Below are positions 25,571-32,510 of a stretch of DNA of 34,569 nucleotides, piece by piece. The translations under genes and the position numbers were made by a program. The DNA comes from Rhodothermales bacterium. GTDB lineage: Bacteria; Bacteroidota; Rhodothermia; Rhodothermales; Bin80. The notes under the pieces were generated by a model. It was given only the letters and a program-made list of their open reading frames with translations. It searched no databases and was not told the origin of the DNA. Within the stretch, counting starts at the first letter, position 1. Each line of letters opens with the position of its first letter. The stretch covers positions 1 to 34,569 of the forward strand of contig JAJEDR010000026.1 in the NCBI GenBank assembly GCA_022821385.1, given 5' to 3'.

Positions 25571-26077
25571 ATGCCAATTGCCCCACCCCGCGTCAAATGC
25601 GGAGTCATTACTGAAACGCCAGTAGGTCCCCTAACACTCACGTTCTCTTCGCATGGTCTCATGCGTGTCCAGTTCGGTACCATTTCAGAGTGCGAGCCCG
25701 CTGGTGCTCCGCTTGATAGGGCCGCAAAGGAACTCTCCGCTTATTTCGCGGGCAAATTGGAGCGCTTTTCGGTGAAACTTGATCTGCGCGGAACGGCATT
25801 TCAGAAACGGGTATGGACACTGCTGGATACCATCCCTTATGGCGAAACCCGCTCTTATGGCGAATTGGCTCGCAGACTCGGAGATGTGCACTTTGCGCGC
25901 GCCGTGGGTACTGCCAACGGCTCCAACCCTGTTCCTATAATTCTTCCCTGCCATCGTGTGATAGGTTCAAATGGCCAACTAACGGGATATAGCGGTGGTC
26001 TGGAGCACAAGCAAACGCTCCTTCGACTGGAGGCCAAGTACACTGGCAAAGATATATTTCAGCCATTGCGAAGATAG
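25571..26077 (+). CDS. ogt: Methylated-DNA-[protein]-cysteine S-methyltransferase
   Basis: This suicide repair protein transfers alkyl groups from O6-alkylguanine (and O4-alkylthymine) to its own cysteine. The acceptor Cys127 lies in the invariant PCHRV motif; the recognition helix segment IPYGETRSYGELARRLG and AVGTANGSNPVPIILP precede it, and GYSGGLEHKQTLLRLE follows, as in all family members. At 168 aa it has the short Ogt-type layout without the AdaA or AraC domains of Ada. The last 19 bases overlap the 3' end of the convergent ABC permease gene. The choice between ogt and adaB-type naming is conventional. Confidence 0.93.
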   Translation: MPIAPPRVKCGVITETPVGPLTLTFSSHGLMRVQFGTISECEPAGAPLDRAAKELSAYFAGKLERFSVKLDLRGTAFQKRVWTLLDTIPYGETRSYGELARRLGDVHFARAVGTANGSNPVPIILPCHRVIGSNGQLTGYSGGLEHKQTLLRLEAKYTGKDIFQPLRR

Positions 26078-27387
26078 CTCGCTATGACTCTGAGAGAGGG
26101 CTTCTTACCATACATAAGAATACTCGCGCGATAGATCCTGGCACTGACCCACATTGACCCAATAAAGGACAGCACCAATAATCCGTAGGACAACAAAAGC
26201 TGCCAGAACGGGACATCCATAACTGTCATGCGGACGATCATAGGAACCGGCGAGGTAAGTGGAAATAACGACAGCCCCAGCGCGAGTCCGCCGTCAGGAT
26301 TCACCATCACCGGGGACAGGAAGATGATAGAAATGATCATGGGCATGAGTAACGGCAGCAATAAGGTCTGTGATTCCTGCGGGGAATCAACTAGTGTTCC
26401 TACCGTAGCAAACAACCCGCCATAAAGAAGGTAGCCCCCAATGAAGTAGAGAATGAACCATACGAAAAGGCCAACTGAAATATGCGGCATGGAAATATTG
26501 GCCGCATCCAGTATTTCCTGATTGGTTGCCGCTACTGGTAAGTCATACATAGCTGGGTCAATGAACATCCCAATAATCGGCCCGGCCAATATCACGGCTC
26601 CCAGAACCATCAACATCCAGACTGCCATCTGCACAAAGCCAATTAAACCGATCCCCAGTACCTTGCCCATGAGCAGGTCAAATGGACGAACAGATGACAC
26701 AATAATTTCGACGACGCGTGTTGTTCTCTCCTCCATCGTACCATACAAAATCAACGTTCCATAAATAAGCATGGTCATGTACATGACCATGCCCAATACA
26801 AAACCAAGCATCATATACCCCTCTGGAGCCGGATCCTCTGCTTCTTCACCTTCGTCGGTCAACCTTACCGTATCCAACCTCACCACGCGTTCAAATATGG
26901 ACCGGACATCCGTAGATACATTACGGTCGGCCAGTAAATGGTCTTCCAACGCCTTCTCGATTATGCCTCCAAGCGCACCGCGCACACCAAGCCCTCTTCC
27001 CTCCTGCGAGTAAAGCACTGGCTGTCCGGTTCCAGAAATCACCTCTGGTGGAATACGGACGTATGCATCAAAGAGTCCATCCAGAGCGCCTTCATGTGCT
27101 GAGTTGAGATCGGCCGTGACTAAGGCATGGTCACCTATACCCTGGCTCAATATCCGGGCACTCAGCACGCCGGTTTCATCGACGACGGCAATACTAAGCG
27201 AACTGTTTTCCCCGGAAGAATTATCCTCGAAGGAATCTTCCACCGCGGAAATTGAAATTATAATTATGACGGCAAAAAACCCGATTAACAATGCCGGTCC
27301 CAATAATGTGGTCAGGATAAAGGTCTTGGAGGTCACGCGCCGCATGAACTCATTCTGCATAACCACTAGGCTTTTTCTGCTCATCAT
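26059..27387 (-). CDS. ABC transporter permease, NatB-like (ABC-2 type)
   Basis: A 442-aa integral membrane protein. A first transmembrane helix (about 20-50, FILTTLLGPALLIGFFAVIIIISI) is followed by a large extracytoplasmic domain (about 55-190) and then five or six helices, the layout of ABC-2 permeases of the NatB type. The membrane-proximal motif YGTMEERTTRVVEIIVSSVRPFDLLMGKVLGIGLIGFVQM is characteristic. NatAB-type systems export sodium or other compounds, but the substrate is not readable from sequence. The ATG overlaps the stop of the ATPase gene by four bases (ATGA), so the two form one transporter. Confidence 0.92.
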   Translation of the reverse strand: MMSRKSLVVMQNEFMRRVTSKTFILTTLLGPALLIGFFAVIIIISISAVEDSFEDNSSGENSSLSIAVVDETGVLSARILSQGIGDHALVTADLNSAHEGALDGLFDAYVRIPPEVISGTGQPVLYSQEGRGLGVRGALGGIIEKALEDHLLADRNVSTDVRSIFERVVRLDTVRLTDEGEEAEDPAPEGYMMLGFVLGMVMYMTMLIYGTLILYGTMEERTTRVVEIIVSSVRPFDLLMGKVLGIGLIGFVQMAVWMLMVLGAVILAGPIIGMFIDPAMYDLPVAATNQEILDAANISMPHISVGLFVWFILYFIGGYLLYGGLFATVGTLVDSPQESQTLLLPLLMPMIISIIFLSPVMVNPDGGLALGLSLFPLTSPVPMIVRMTVMDVPFWQLLLSYGLLVLSFIGSMWVSARIYRASILMYGKKPSLRVIASYLRNG

Positions 27388-28295
27388 AGCGATTCTACAG
27401 TCCGAATAAAAATCTCGTCCAAGGACGGCTGAAGCAACTCGAAACGGTACAATTCAAGATCTGGGGTTTCCAGCAAACGTTCCAACAGGGATCTGGAATG
27501 ACAATGCTCCGCTAGGCGCACAATACAACCGTCTTCATTGCGCTCCAAGAACTGTAGGTCTCCTTTCCTCTCCATTGCATCTAGGAAGGGAGCCTCGCCA
27601 TCGTATGCAAGTGCTAACCTGTCGCGCTTATACCTTCTCTTAATATCACGAAGCGTTCCTTTTAATACAAGTTTTCCGTTGGCTATCAGACAAATATCAT
27701 CACACAGTTGCTCTACCTGCTCCATACGGTGGCTTGCGAACAAAATGGTCCGACCATTGGCCTTCAGTTCTGCTACAATCTCACGCAGAAGTTCACTGTT
27801 GACAGGGTCTAACCCACTGAACGGTTCATCCAAAATGATCAGACGAGGATTGGATAGTACCGCAGCAATGAACTGTACTTTTTGCTGCATCCCTTTAGAC
27901 AGCTCCTGCGCCTTACGGGCACTCCATTCCTGCAAACCCAAGCGCTTCACCCAGTACGCTATTCTCGGCGCCGACTCACGCGCGCGTATGCCCTTGAGAG
28001 CGGCCAGGTATCGGAGTTGATCATTGATCTTGACTTTCTTGTAGAGCCCCCGTTCCTCCGGCAGATACCCCATCTGTTCTTGGCTCCATGGCCCAACTAC
28101 ACGTCCATCAAGCGTTACCCTGCCGTTATCTGGAGTGAGGATATTGGCAATCATTCGGATTGTCGTGGTTTTCCCCGCACCGTTAGGGCCCAGAAGACCA
28201 AGAATTCGTCCTGGCTCAGCCTCGAACGAAATATCCTGAGCAGCCGTGACCTTGCCGAAACGCTTCGTTACTCCCTGTAGGACCAATGAGCCCAT
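27384..28295 (-). CDS. ABC transporter ATP-binding protein, NatA-like
   Basis: The ATPase partner of the NatB-like permease, about 303 aa from the ATG at 28295 (a TTG two codons upstream is unnecessary). Walker A GPNGAGKTT is at residues 36-44, the signature LSKGMQQ at 132-138 (the usual form in this drug/sodium exporter subfamily), Walker B LIILDEP at 152-158 and the H-loop histidine in FASHRMEQ at 189. A C-terminal domain of about 80 residues after KLVLKGTLRDIK is typical of DrrA/NatA-type ATPases. It acts on the cytoplasmic face of the inner membrane. Confidence 0.94.
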   Translation of the reverse strand: MGSLVLQGVTKRFGKVTAAQDISFEAEPGRILGLLGPNGAGKTTTIRMIANILTPDNGRVTLDGRVVGPWSQEQMGYLPEERGLYKKVKINDQLRYLAALKGIRARESAPRIAYWVKRLGLQEWSARKAQELSKGMQQKVQFIAAVLSNPRLIILDEPFSGLDPVNSELLREIVAELKANGRTILFASHRMEQVEQLCDDICLIANGKLVLKGTLRDIKRRYKRDRLALAYDGEAPFLDAMERKGDLQFLERNEDGCIVRLAEHCHSRSLLERLLETPDLELYRFELLQPSLDEIFIRTVESL

Positions 28296-28354
28296 CAACA
28301 ACAGCTATTGTAACTGCCGGACGCACCATAGCCACGCACCAACAAGCCTTCAAC

Positions 28355-28376
28355 CTGCCCACACGAAAACGGGCAG
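28355..28376 (-). terminator. Hairpin immediately after the small SH3-like gene
   Basis: On the minus strand CTGCCC and GGGCAG form a 6-bp stem around a 10-base loop directly after the TAG stop at 28379-28377. There is no good T-run after it, so termination is uncertain; it could also be a processing or stability hairpin between this gene and the ABC ATPase gene. Confidence 0.35.
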
Positions 28377-28643
28377 CTATCGAGTGGCATCCGATAGTGG
28401 AATCAAGTAGTGCTCGTGAATAACATCTTCGTGTACCCGGGCACTGCCAGTACCGCGAAAATCTACAGCAACAAGGCTGTTGGTTACACGCTGCACTTCA
28501 CCGATTCCGTACGAAGTTGGATATGGTCCATAATAGACAAGTTCTCCTTTTTTGAGGGAGGGTTTGGACCGGCTCTGCCAATGATAGGCTTGAACAATTG
28601 GCAACCGATCCAGTGGATACTCGCAGTCTTTTTCAGTCTTCAC
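28377..28643 (-). CDS. Small protein with an SH3-like barrel (DUF3553-like)
   Basis: An 88-aa protein with a GTG start. The C-terminal half, LKKGELVYYGPYPTSYGIGEVQRVTNSLVAVDFRGTGSARVHEDVI, has the short-strand pattern of small SH3/Tudor-like barrels (compare DUF3553 or CarD-type N-terminal modules: a basic-Gly turn, a GxGxV strand, a VDFxG strand). Such modules often bind nucleic acid or RNA polymerase. The resemblance is by pattern only, and the protein could belong to an uncharacterised family. It lies 80 bases upstream of the ABC ATPase on the same strand, with a hairpin between. Confidence 0.6.
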   Translation of the reverse strand: MKTEKDCEYPLDRLPIVQAYHWQSRSKPSLKKGELVYYGPYPTSYGIGEVQRVTNSLVAVDFRGTGSARVHEDVIHEHYLIPLSDATR

Positions 28644-29001
28644 CGAATCATAAAAATTTGCTAAACACGCGCGCTAACGCAACTCTTCCTTCAATGTTCA
28701 ACAAAAATCGCCATTCTTGACCTCATGAGAAAATCCGCGAGATCCGAGCATTCTATTGCGTCCGTGAAGGCTGACGGTTCAACGCGCTCCCATCTTCCTC
28801 ACTCGTCCACCTACCTGTGCGAGAACCTAGTCGCCGAGCAACTCACGATTTACTCCTCTGACATCCTCCAAGTGGTGGACTGTCCGATTACACCCGCGCC
28901 CCAACTAGTTTGAGGCGGCATTTAAGAAAGCGATGTTTAGGTGAAGTTCCAGATTCCAGTAAGTAGACCGATCTGCTCAACGCAAGTCGTTTCCGGCAAA
29001 G
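28644..29001. other. Gene-poor stretch
   Basis: About 360 bases without a convincing gene. A plus-strand ATG frame at 28725-28913 has low-complexity, non-protein-like composition and I reject it. On the minus strand the same stretch carries several stops in all frames. It lies on the 3' side of the tRNA-Ser sequence, where integrative elements normally insert, but I see no integrase, att repeat or IS end here. Confidence 0.35.
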
Positions 29002-29089
29002 TGGAGTGGATAGGATTCGAACCCACTGTGAGCTGTTAACCCTTAATCCTTTAGCAGGAGAGCGCCTTCATCCACTCAGCCACCTCGCC
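29002..29089 (-). tRNA. tRNA-Ser (anticodon GCU), degenerate, possibly a pseudogene
   Basis: The minus strand carries a class II tRNA-Ser-like sequence with a typical D arm (TGGCTGAGTGGATGAAGGCG), an anticodon region reading GCT, an extra arm around GGGTTAACAGCTC and the T loop GTGGGTTCGAATCC. Several stems are damaged. The acceptor GGCGAGG against CCACTCC has two mismatches (3-70 and 5-68). The anticodon stem CTCTC against AGGAT has two mismatches and one G-U. The T stem GTGGG against CCTAT needs two G-U pairs. The discriminator base is A, whereas serine tRNAs normally carry G, and no CCA is encoded. It is either a decaying copy or an unusually divergent tRNA. Confidence 0.7.
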
Positions 29090-29746
29090 CCCATGCTCAA
29101 GAAAGTGCGGTGAGGCACAGCACTCGAACGTTTTACTGGCCGGTCCCATGCGGGATAGTTAACCCGTGGACTCATTTCACACTGCCCCTCGTGCTCACGT
29201 AAATATGAGTACCGTACTGGCAGGAAACTCACGAATTCGTGCGATTCTCGCGTCCTAAGCGTACCTAAGCACGGCAAAACGTGATCTATCGAAAATGAGA
29301 GTATCCAAGAAAGAAATCAGGGGCGTTTCAGGTATGATGACTCATGCCCCAATGGTAGTGTCTGCGACGCGAAGAATCATCAAGTAATGTATTGTTCCAG
29401 GAAACGCTAGCCATCGAATTGAATGGATTTGCTGGATAGCCTGCGGCCCACACCTCCGTTATCAGATTAAACGTTAGAAGGCGCACCGCCAAAATTAGCT
29501 GAGATTCGGGAAGCAGGGCGCAATTATAACTCCTAGGGTGTGTTCCAGAAGAAACAAGGATACTATTTGTATGTCGAATGGACCATTCCAAGTGAATTCC
29601 TACGGCGAGTTAAAATGACTGGTATGTTAAGCCCGGGAGCGAAGCCCTATTCGTAGTAACCGCTTCTGCGTGTGCCACCCGTTAGCGGATCTATGTAATA
29701 CCCCGCCCTTCACCTGCACATCCCGCACCCTCAGTTGGGTTTTGCT
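29090..29746. other. Gene-poor stretch with an inverted-repeat structure
   Basis: About 650 bases without a supported gene; all frames here are short or non-protein-like. The notable feature is a nested foldback at 29112-29190. The outer arms GAGGCACAG (29112-29120) and CTGCCCCTC (29182-29190) pair at eight of nine positions, and the inner arms GTCC...GGAC and CGGG...CCCG (29143-29171) form a strong hairpin around an 8-base loop. It could be a small structured RNA, a tRNA relic or a mobile-element end. The rest (29200-29746) shows nothing recognisable. Confidence 0.4.
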
Positions 29747-29974
29747 ATGAACATGAATGTCGAATCGGCCCTGATGCCGGAAGAGCCGCAATTCCTCGCA
29801 CCGCAGGCTCTTTCCAGGGCCGCGCGCGAGGAGTTGCTATCCGCCAGCGCCGCGGAAACGCGCCTTATCTGCGCCAAGCACGCCCACTTCCTGGGAGCGT
29901 GGTTCGAGGAGGAGGTGCTGGAATTCACGTCGATCCGGCCCAGACTCACCAATCAGAACCAGAGGCCTCTATAA
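29747..29974 (+). CDS. Short reading frame of unknown nature, possible gene remnant
   Basis: A 75-codon frame from the ATG at 29747 (an upstream TTG at 29735 is also possible). Its third-position GC-rich codon use resembles the two large genes downstream rather than the DNA just upstream. The sequence is Ala/Glu-rich with helix-forming segments such as RAAREELLSASAAETRLI and then LGAWFEEEVLEF, without signal peptide or recognisable motif. It may be a small real gene or a fragment left from a larger GC-rich gene. I assign no function. Confidence 0.3.
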   Translation: MNMNVESALMPEEPQFLAPQALSRAAREELLSASAAETRLICAKHAHFLGAWFEEEVLEFTSIRPRLTNQNQRPL

Positions 29975-30191
29975 ATGCGTGAAAATTTCCCGCAATTCGA
30001 ATTTTCGCAAGAGGCTTCACATGAAAAGTTAATAACGGGGCCTTTGCAAAACTCTCCCCAGAAAATACACCCTATCACATATTAACAATAATATAACTCT
30101 TTATTCCCACTACGTAACAGATAAAGAACATGATTGATGGCAAAAACTCATTGAGATATCTGAGGTATTACTATCTTTAGCGCGGAGTTTA

Positions 30192-30219
30192 CGGGGGCTT
30201 CATTTGTGATCTGCCCCCG
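30192..30219 (+). terminator. Terminator-like GC hairpin just upstream of the repeat-protein gene
   Basis: CGGGGGC (30192-30198) pairs perfectly with GCCCCCG (30213-30219) around a 14-base loop and is followed by GTTTTAGATTTTGAATTTTG, a broken T-rich tract: a plausible rho-independent terminator on the plus strand. It ends about 37 bases before the ATG at 30257, so it would either stop upstream transcripts or act as an attenuator in the leader of the downstream gene. Confidence 0.6.
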
Positions 30220-30256
30220 GTTTTAGATTTTGAATTTTGCTAGAGGATTGGATATC

Positions 30257-32413
30257 ATGACGTGTTTGCGATGGATTGTCTTGTTAACGCTGGGTCTGCT
30301 TTCGGCCGGCATCAGCACAGCGAATGACTGCGAGGATTCGGTGCAGTCGGCGTCGGGGCCCACGATCGGTCTGGACGCGGCGGGACCGTCGGTGACGGTA
30401 GATGTAGCGTGTCATTTCACGTCGGCGACGAGCGATCAGACCTTCACGGTTTCGTCGACAAACTCGGTCACGGTGGCGGCCAGTCTGACCGGGACGCTTT
30501 TGACGCTGGATCCAGGCCATGTCGGAAGCACCACACCGGAAACGGTGACGGTGACGGTGACGCGGGGCAGCGAATCCTATACGATCGAAGTGGCGGTCAG
30601 CAGCTGCGTGACGGCGGCGGGCGCGGCGTTGTTGCCCCGGCTCGTCGTCAACCCGCATCAGGTAATGACCTGGGACTTGAACTTGTCGGACCAATTCGTG
30701 AAGACGCGTGGCGGCGCGCTGATGTATGACGCGAGTTCGGCGGACACGGACACGTTTACCGTAACGCTTTCGAACTCTCGGCTGACGATAACGGGAAGCA
30801 GTCTGCCTGAAGGCAAGGACCGGGCCCGGGCCGAGCTCATCCTGACGGCGCGCAACGGTTGCGGGGCGGCCCGGGTACAGTCACGGGTCACGGTGGAGGG
30901 CGTGGACCAGGCGCCGGAGATTCGATCGCCGTTACGCGACACGACGCTGGCCTCGGACGGCTACAAGGCGGAGTATTCGCTGTCGCGGCACTTCAGGGAC
31001 CCGGACGGCAGTCAACTCACGTATTCGCAGGCGTCTTCGGACACCGCCGTGGTGAGGGCCTGGTGGAGATATTACGGCGAGCTGACGGTTGCGACGCGTG
31101 CGGTGACGCAGACGACGACGGATTCCATCTTTGTGATGGCCATGGATCCGGTGGGACTTGCAGCCAGGGACACCATGGTGGTGACGGTCACGCCGAACGA
31201 GGCACCCCTCGTGATCAACGCCATCGGGGACTTGACGCTGGCCGCGGGAGGCACAACGGCGTCCTACACGCTCTCGGAGCACTTCAGTGATCCGGACGGC
31301 GGTCCTGCGGACCTGACGTATGGGGTAGCGACGTCGGAGCCCGAGACAGTGTCGGCCGACATTGAGGGTGGCGTGCTGGAGGTGACCCCCGAAGATGTGA
31401 CCGAACCCGGCACGGCCACGATCACGGTAACAGCGACGGACAAGGGCGGCCTTTCGGTTTCTACTGCGTTTGAAGTAGCCGTGGCACTCAAATGTGTCAT
31501 CAATGCTACGACCATTGCCGACCTGTCCCTGGCCTCGGGCGGCTATAAGGAGACCTACACGCTCACGGATTATTTTTCGGCCTCGAACTGCACGGACGAC
31601 CTCAGCTACTCCGGGTCTTCCGATGAGGTCGGTTTCGCCTTGGCTGACGTATCGAGCGGCACGCTGACCGTCACTTCGGTCGGCGCGGGAACAACTGACA
31701 TCACCGTAACCGCGACATCGGGCACGGGATCTAACAAGGTATCGAAGTCGATCAATTTCGAGGTGATGGTGACATCGAATCAGAGACCTACGGTTACCGA
31801 ACCCTTTGACAACGTCGAGCTGACGCTCGGAGGCAAGGAATTTGACACTGGTCTGACCGGGCGTTTTTCGGATCCAGAAGGAGGCCCCCTGACGTTTTCG
31901 GTAGAAGCGGAAGACTCGGGGGTCTGGGGGCAGGGTACACCGGCGGTTACGGCCGAGATCACCGGCAATAGACTGACGGTGACCGCCGACTTTGTCGGTG
32001 TGGCCACAGTAACCGTGAGGGCGACTGACCCAGGCGGTAGGCGGGTAACAGACGATTTCGTCGTGAGGGTGGTGGCCGGGAAGCGATCGAACCCCGATTC
32101 CGTCAACGTGCGCAGCGCCCCGGCGCCCGTCGGTTCCATACCCGCCCAGGCGCTGACCGTCGTGGGATCGGTCGTGCGCTTTGACGTGGCGCCCTTCTTC
32201 ATGGAGTCGGACGGAGATGCGGTGATGTACTCGGCACGCCTGGCTACCGAGGCAGAGGGCATTCCCGATTACGTATCCGTAGATATGTCGGGCAGCATGC
32301 TCACACTGACGCCTGGTACGACATCCGGCAGCATTGACGTCCTCGTGAGTGCCTCGGATATTGACGGCCGCGCGTCCCAGACGTTCACCGTCATTGTGGC
32401 AAACGCCAACTGA
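30257..32413 (+). CDS. Exported multi-repeat cadherin-like/Ig-like surface protein
   Basis: From the ATG at 30257 (with GAGG about ten bases upstream) the protein is 718 aa; a TTG at 30230 is rejected because it would precede the signal peptide with polar residues. A signal peptide covers about residues 1-22 (cleavage near STA-ND). About seven beta-sandwich repeats of 85-110 residues follow, starting near 23, 115, 216, 314, 413, 508 and 621. Each has the cadherin-like (dystroglycan-type CADG/Ig) pattern: a serine/glycine-rich YxLSxHFSDPDG strand, LTYS, a G-x-LTVTP strand and xITVTATDxGG near the end. DPDG and TATD motifs suggest calcium binding between domains. It stops after the last repeat without a recognisable C-terminal sorting domain. 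The DNA is markedly GC-richer than the left of the window. A surface adhesion or matrix role is likely. Confidence 0.85.
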   Translation: MTCLRWIVLLTLGLLSAGISTANDCEDSVQSASGPTIGLDAAGPSVTVDVACHFTSATSDQTFTVSSTNSVTVAASLTGTLLTLDPGHVGSTTPETVTVTVTRGSESYTIEVAVSSCVTAAGAALLPRLVVNPHQVMTWDLNLSDQFVKTRGGALMYDASSADTDTFTVTLSNSRLTITGSSLPEGKDRARAELILTARNGCGAARVQSRVTVEGVDQAPEIRSPLRDTTLASDGYKAEYSLSRHFRDPDGSQLTYSQASSDTAVVRAWWRYYGELTVATRAVTQTTTDSIFVMAMDPVGLAARDTMVVTVTPNEAPLVINAIGDLTLAAGGTTASYTLSEHFSDPDGGPADLTYGVATSEPETVSADIEGGVLEVTPEDVTEPGTATITVTATDKGGLSVSTAFEVAVALKCVINATTIADLSLASGGYKETYTLTDYFSASNCTDDLSYSGSSDEVGFALADVSSGTLTVTSVGAGTTDITVTATSGTGSNKVSKSINFEVMVTSNQRPTVTEPFDNVELTLGGKEFDTGLTGRFSDPEGGPLTFSVEAEDSGVWGQGTPAVTAEITGNRLTVTADFVGVATVTVRATDPGGRRVTDDFVVRVVAGKRSNPDSVNVRSAPAPVGSIPAQALTVVGSVVRFDVAPFFMESDGDAVMYSARLATEAEGIPDYVSVDMSGSMLTLTPGTTSGSIDVLVSASDIDGRASQTFTVIVANAN

Positions 32414-32428
32414 TCCTTGCGGCGGGAC

Positions 32429-32450
32429 GGGCGCTTATAGTCATGTGCCC
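32429..32450 (+). terminator. Weak hairpin after the repeat-protein gene
   Basis: GGGCGC (32429-32434) can pair with GTGCCC (32445-32450) with one G-U pair and a 10-base loop, 15 bases after the stop codon. The nearest T-run (ATTTTTTCTTC near 32487-32498) is about 40 bases further on, so rho-independent termination is uncertain. Confidence 0.3.
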
Positions 32451-32510
32451 TTCCCACACTCCCAATTCCCTTATCAAGACTTAGCCATTTTTTCTTCAAC
32501 GACTGAATTC

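Noticed and set aside
27900..27920. Non-canonical ABC signature LSKGMQQ in the ATPase
   Set aside because: This form is normal for NatA/DrrA-type exporter ATPases, so it is not a defect.
28725..28913. 62-aa plus-strand frame starting MRKSARSEHS
   Set aside because: Composition is low in hydrophobic core residues, there are no neighbours on that strand and no motif.
30539..30562. Hexamer repeat ACGGTG (three units)
   Set aside because: It encodes the TVTVTV beta strand of the repeat protein and is explained by codon use.
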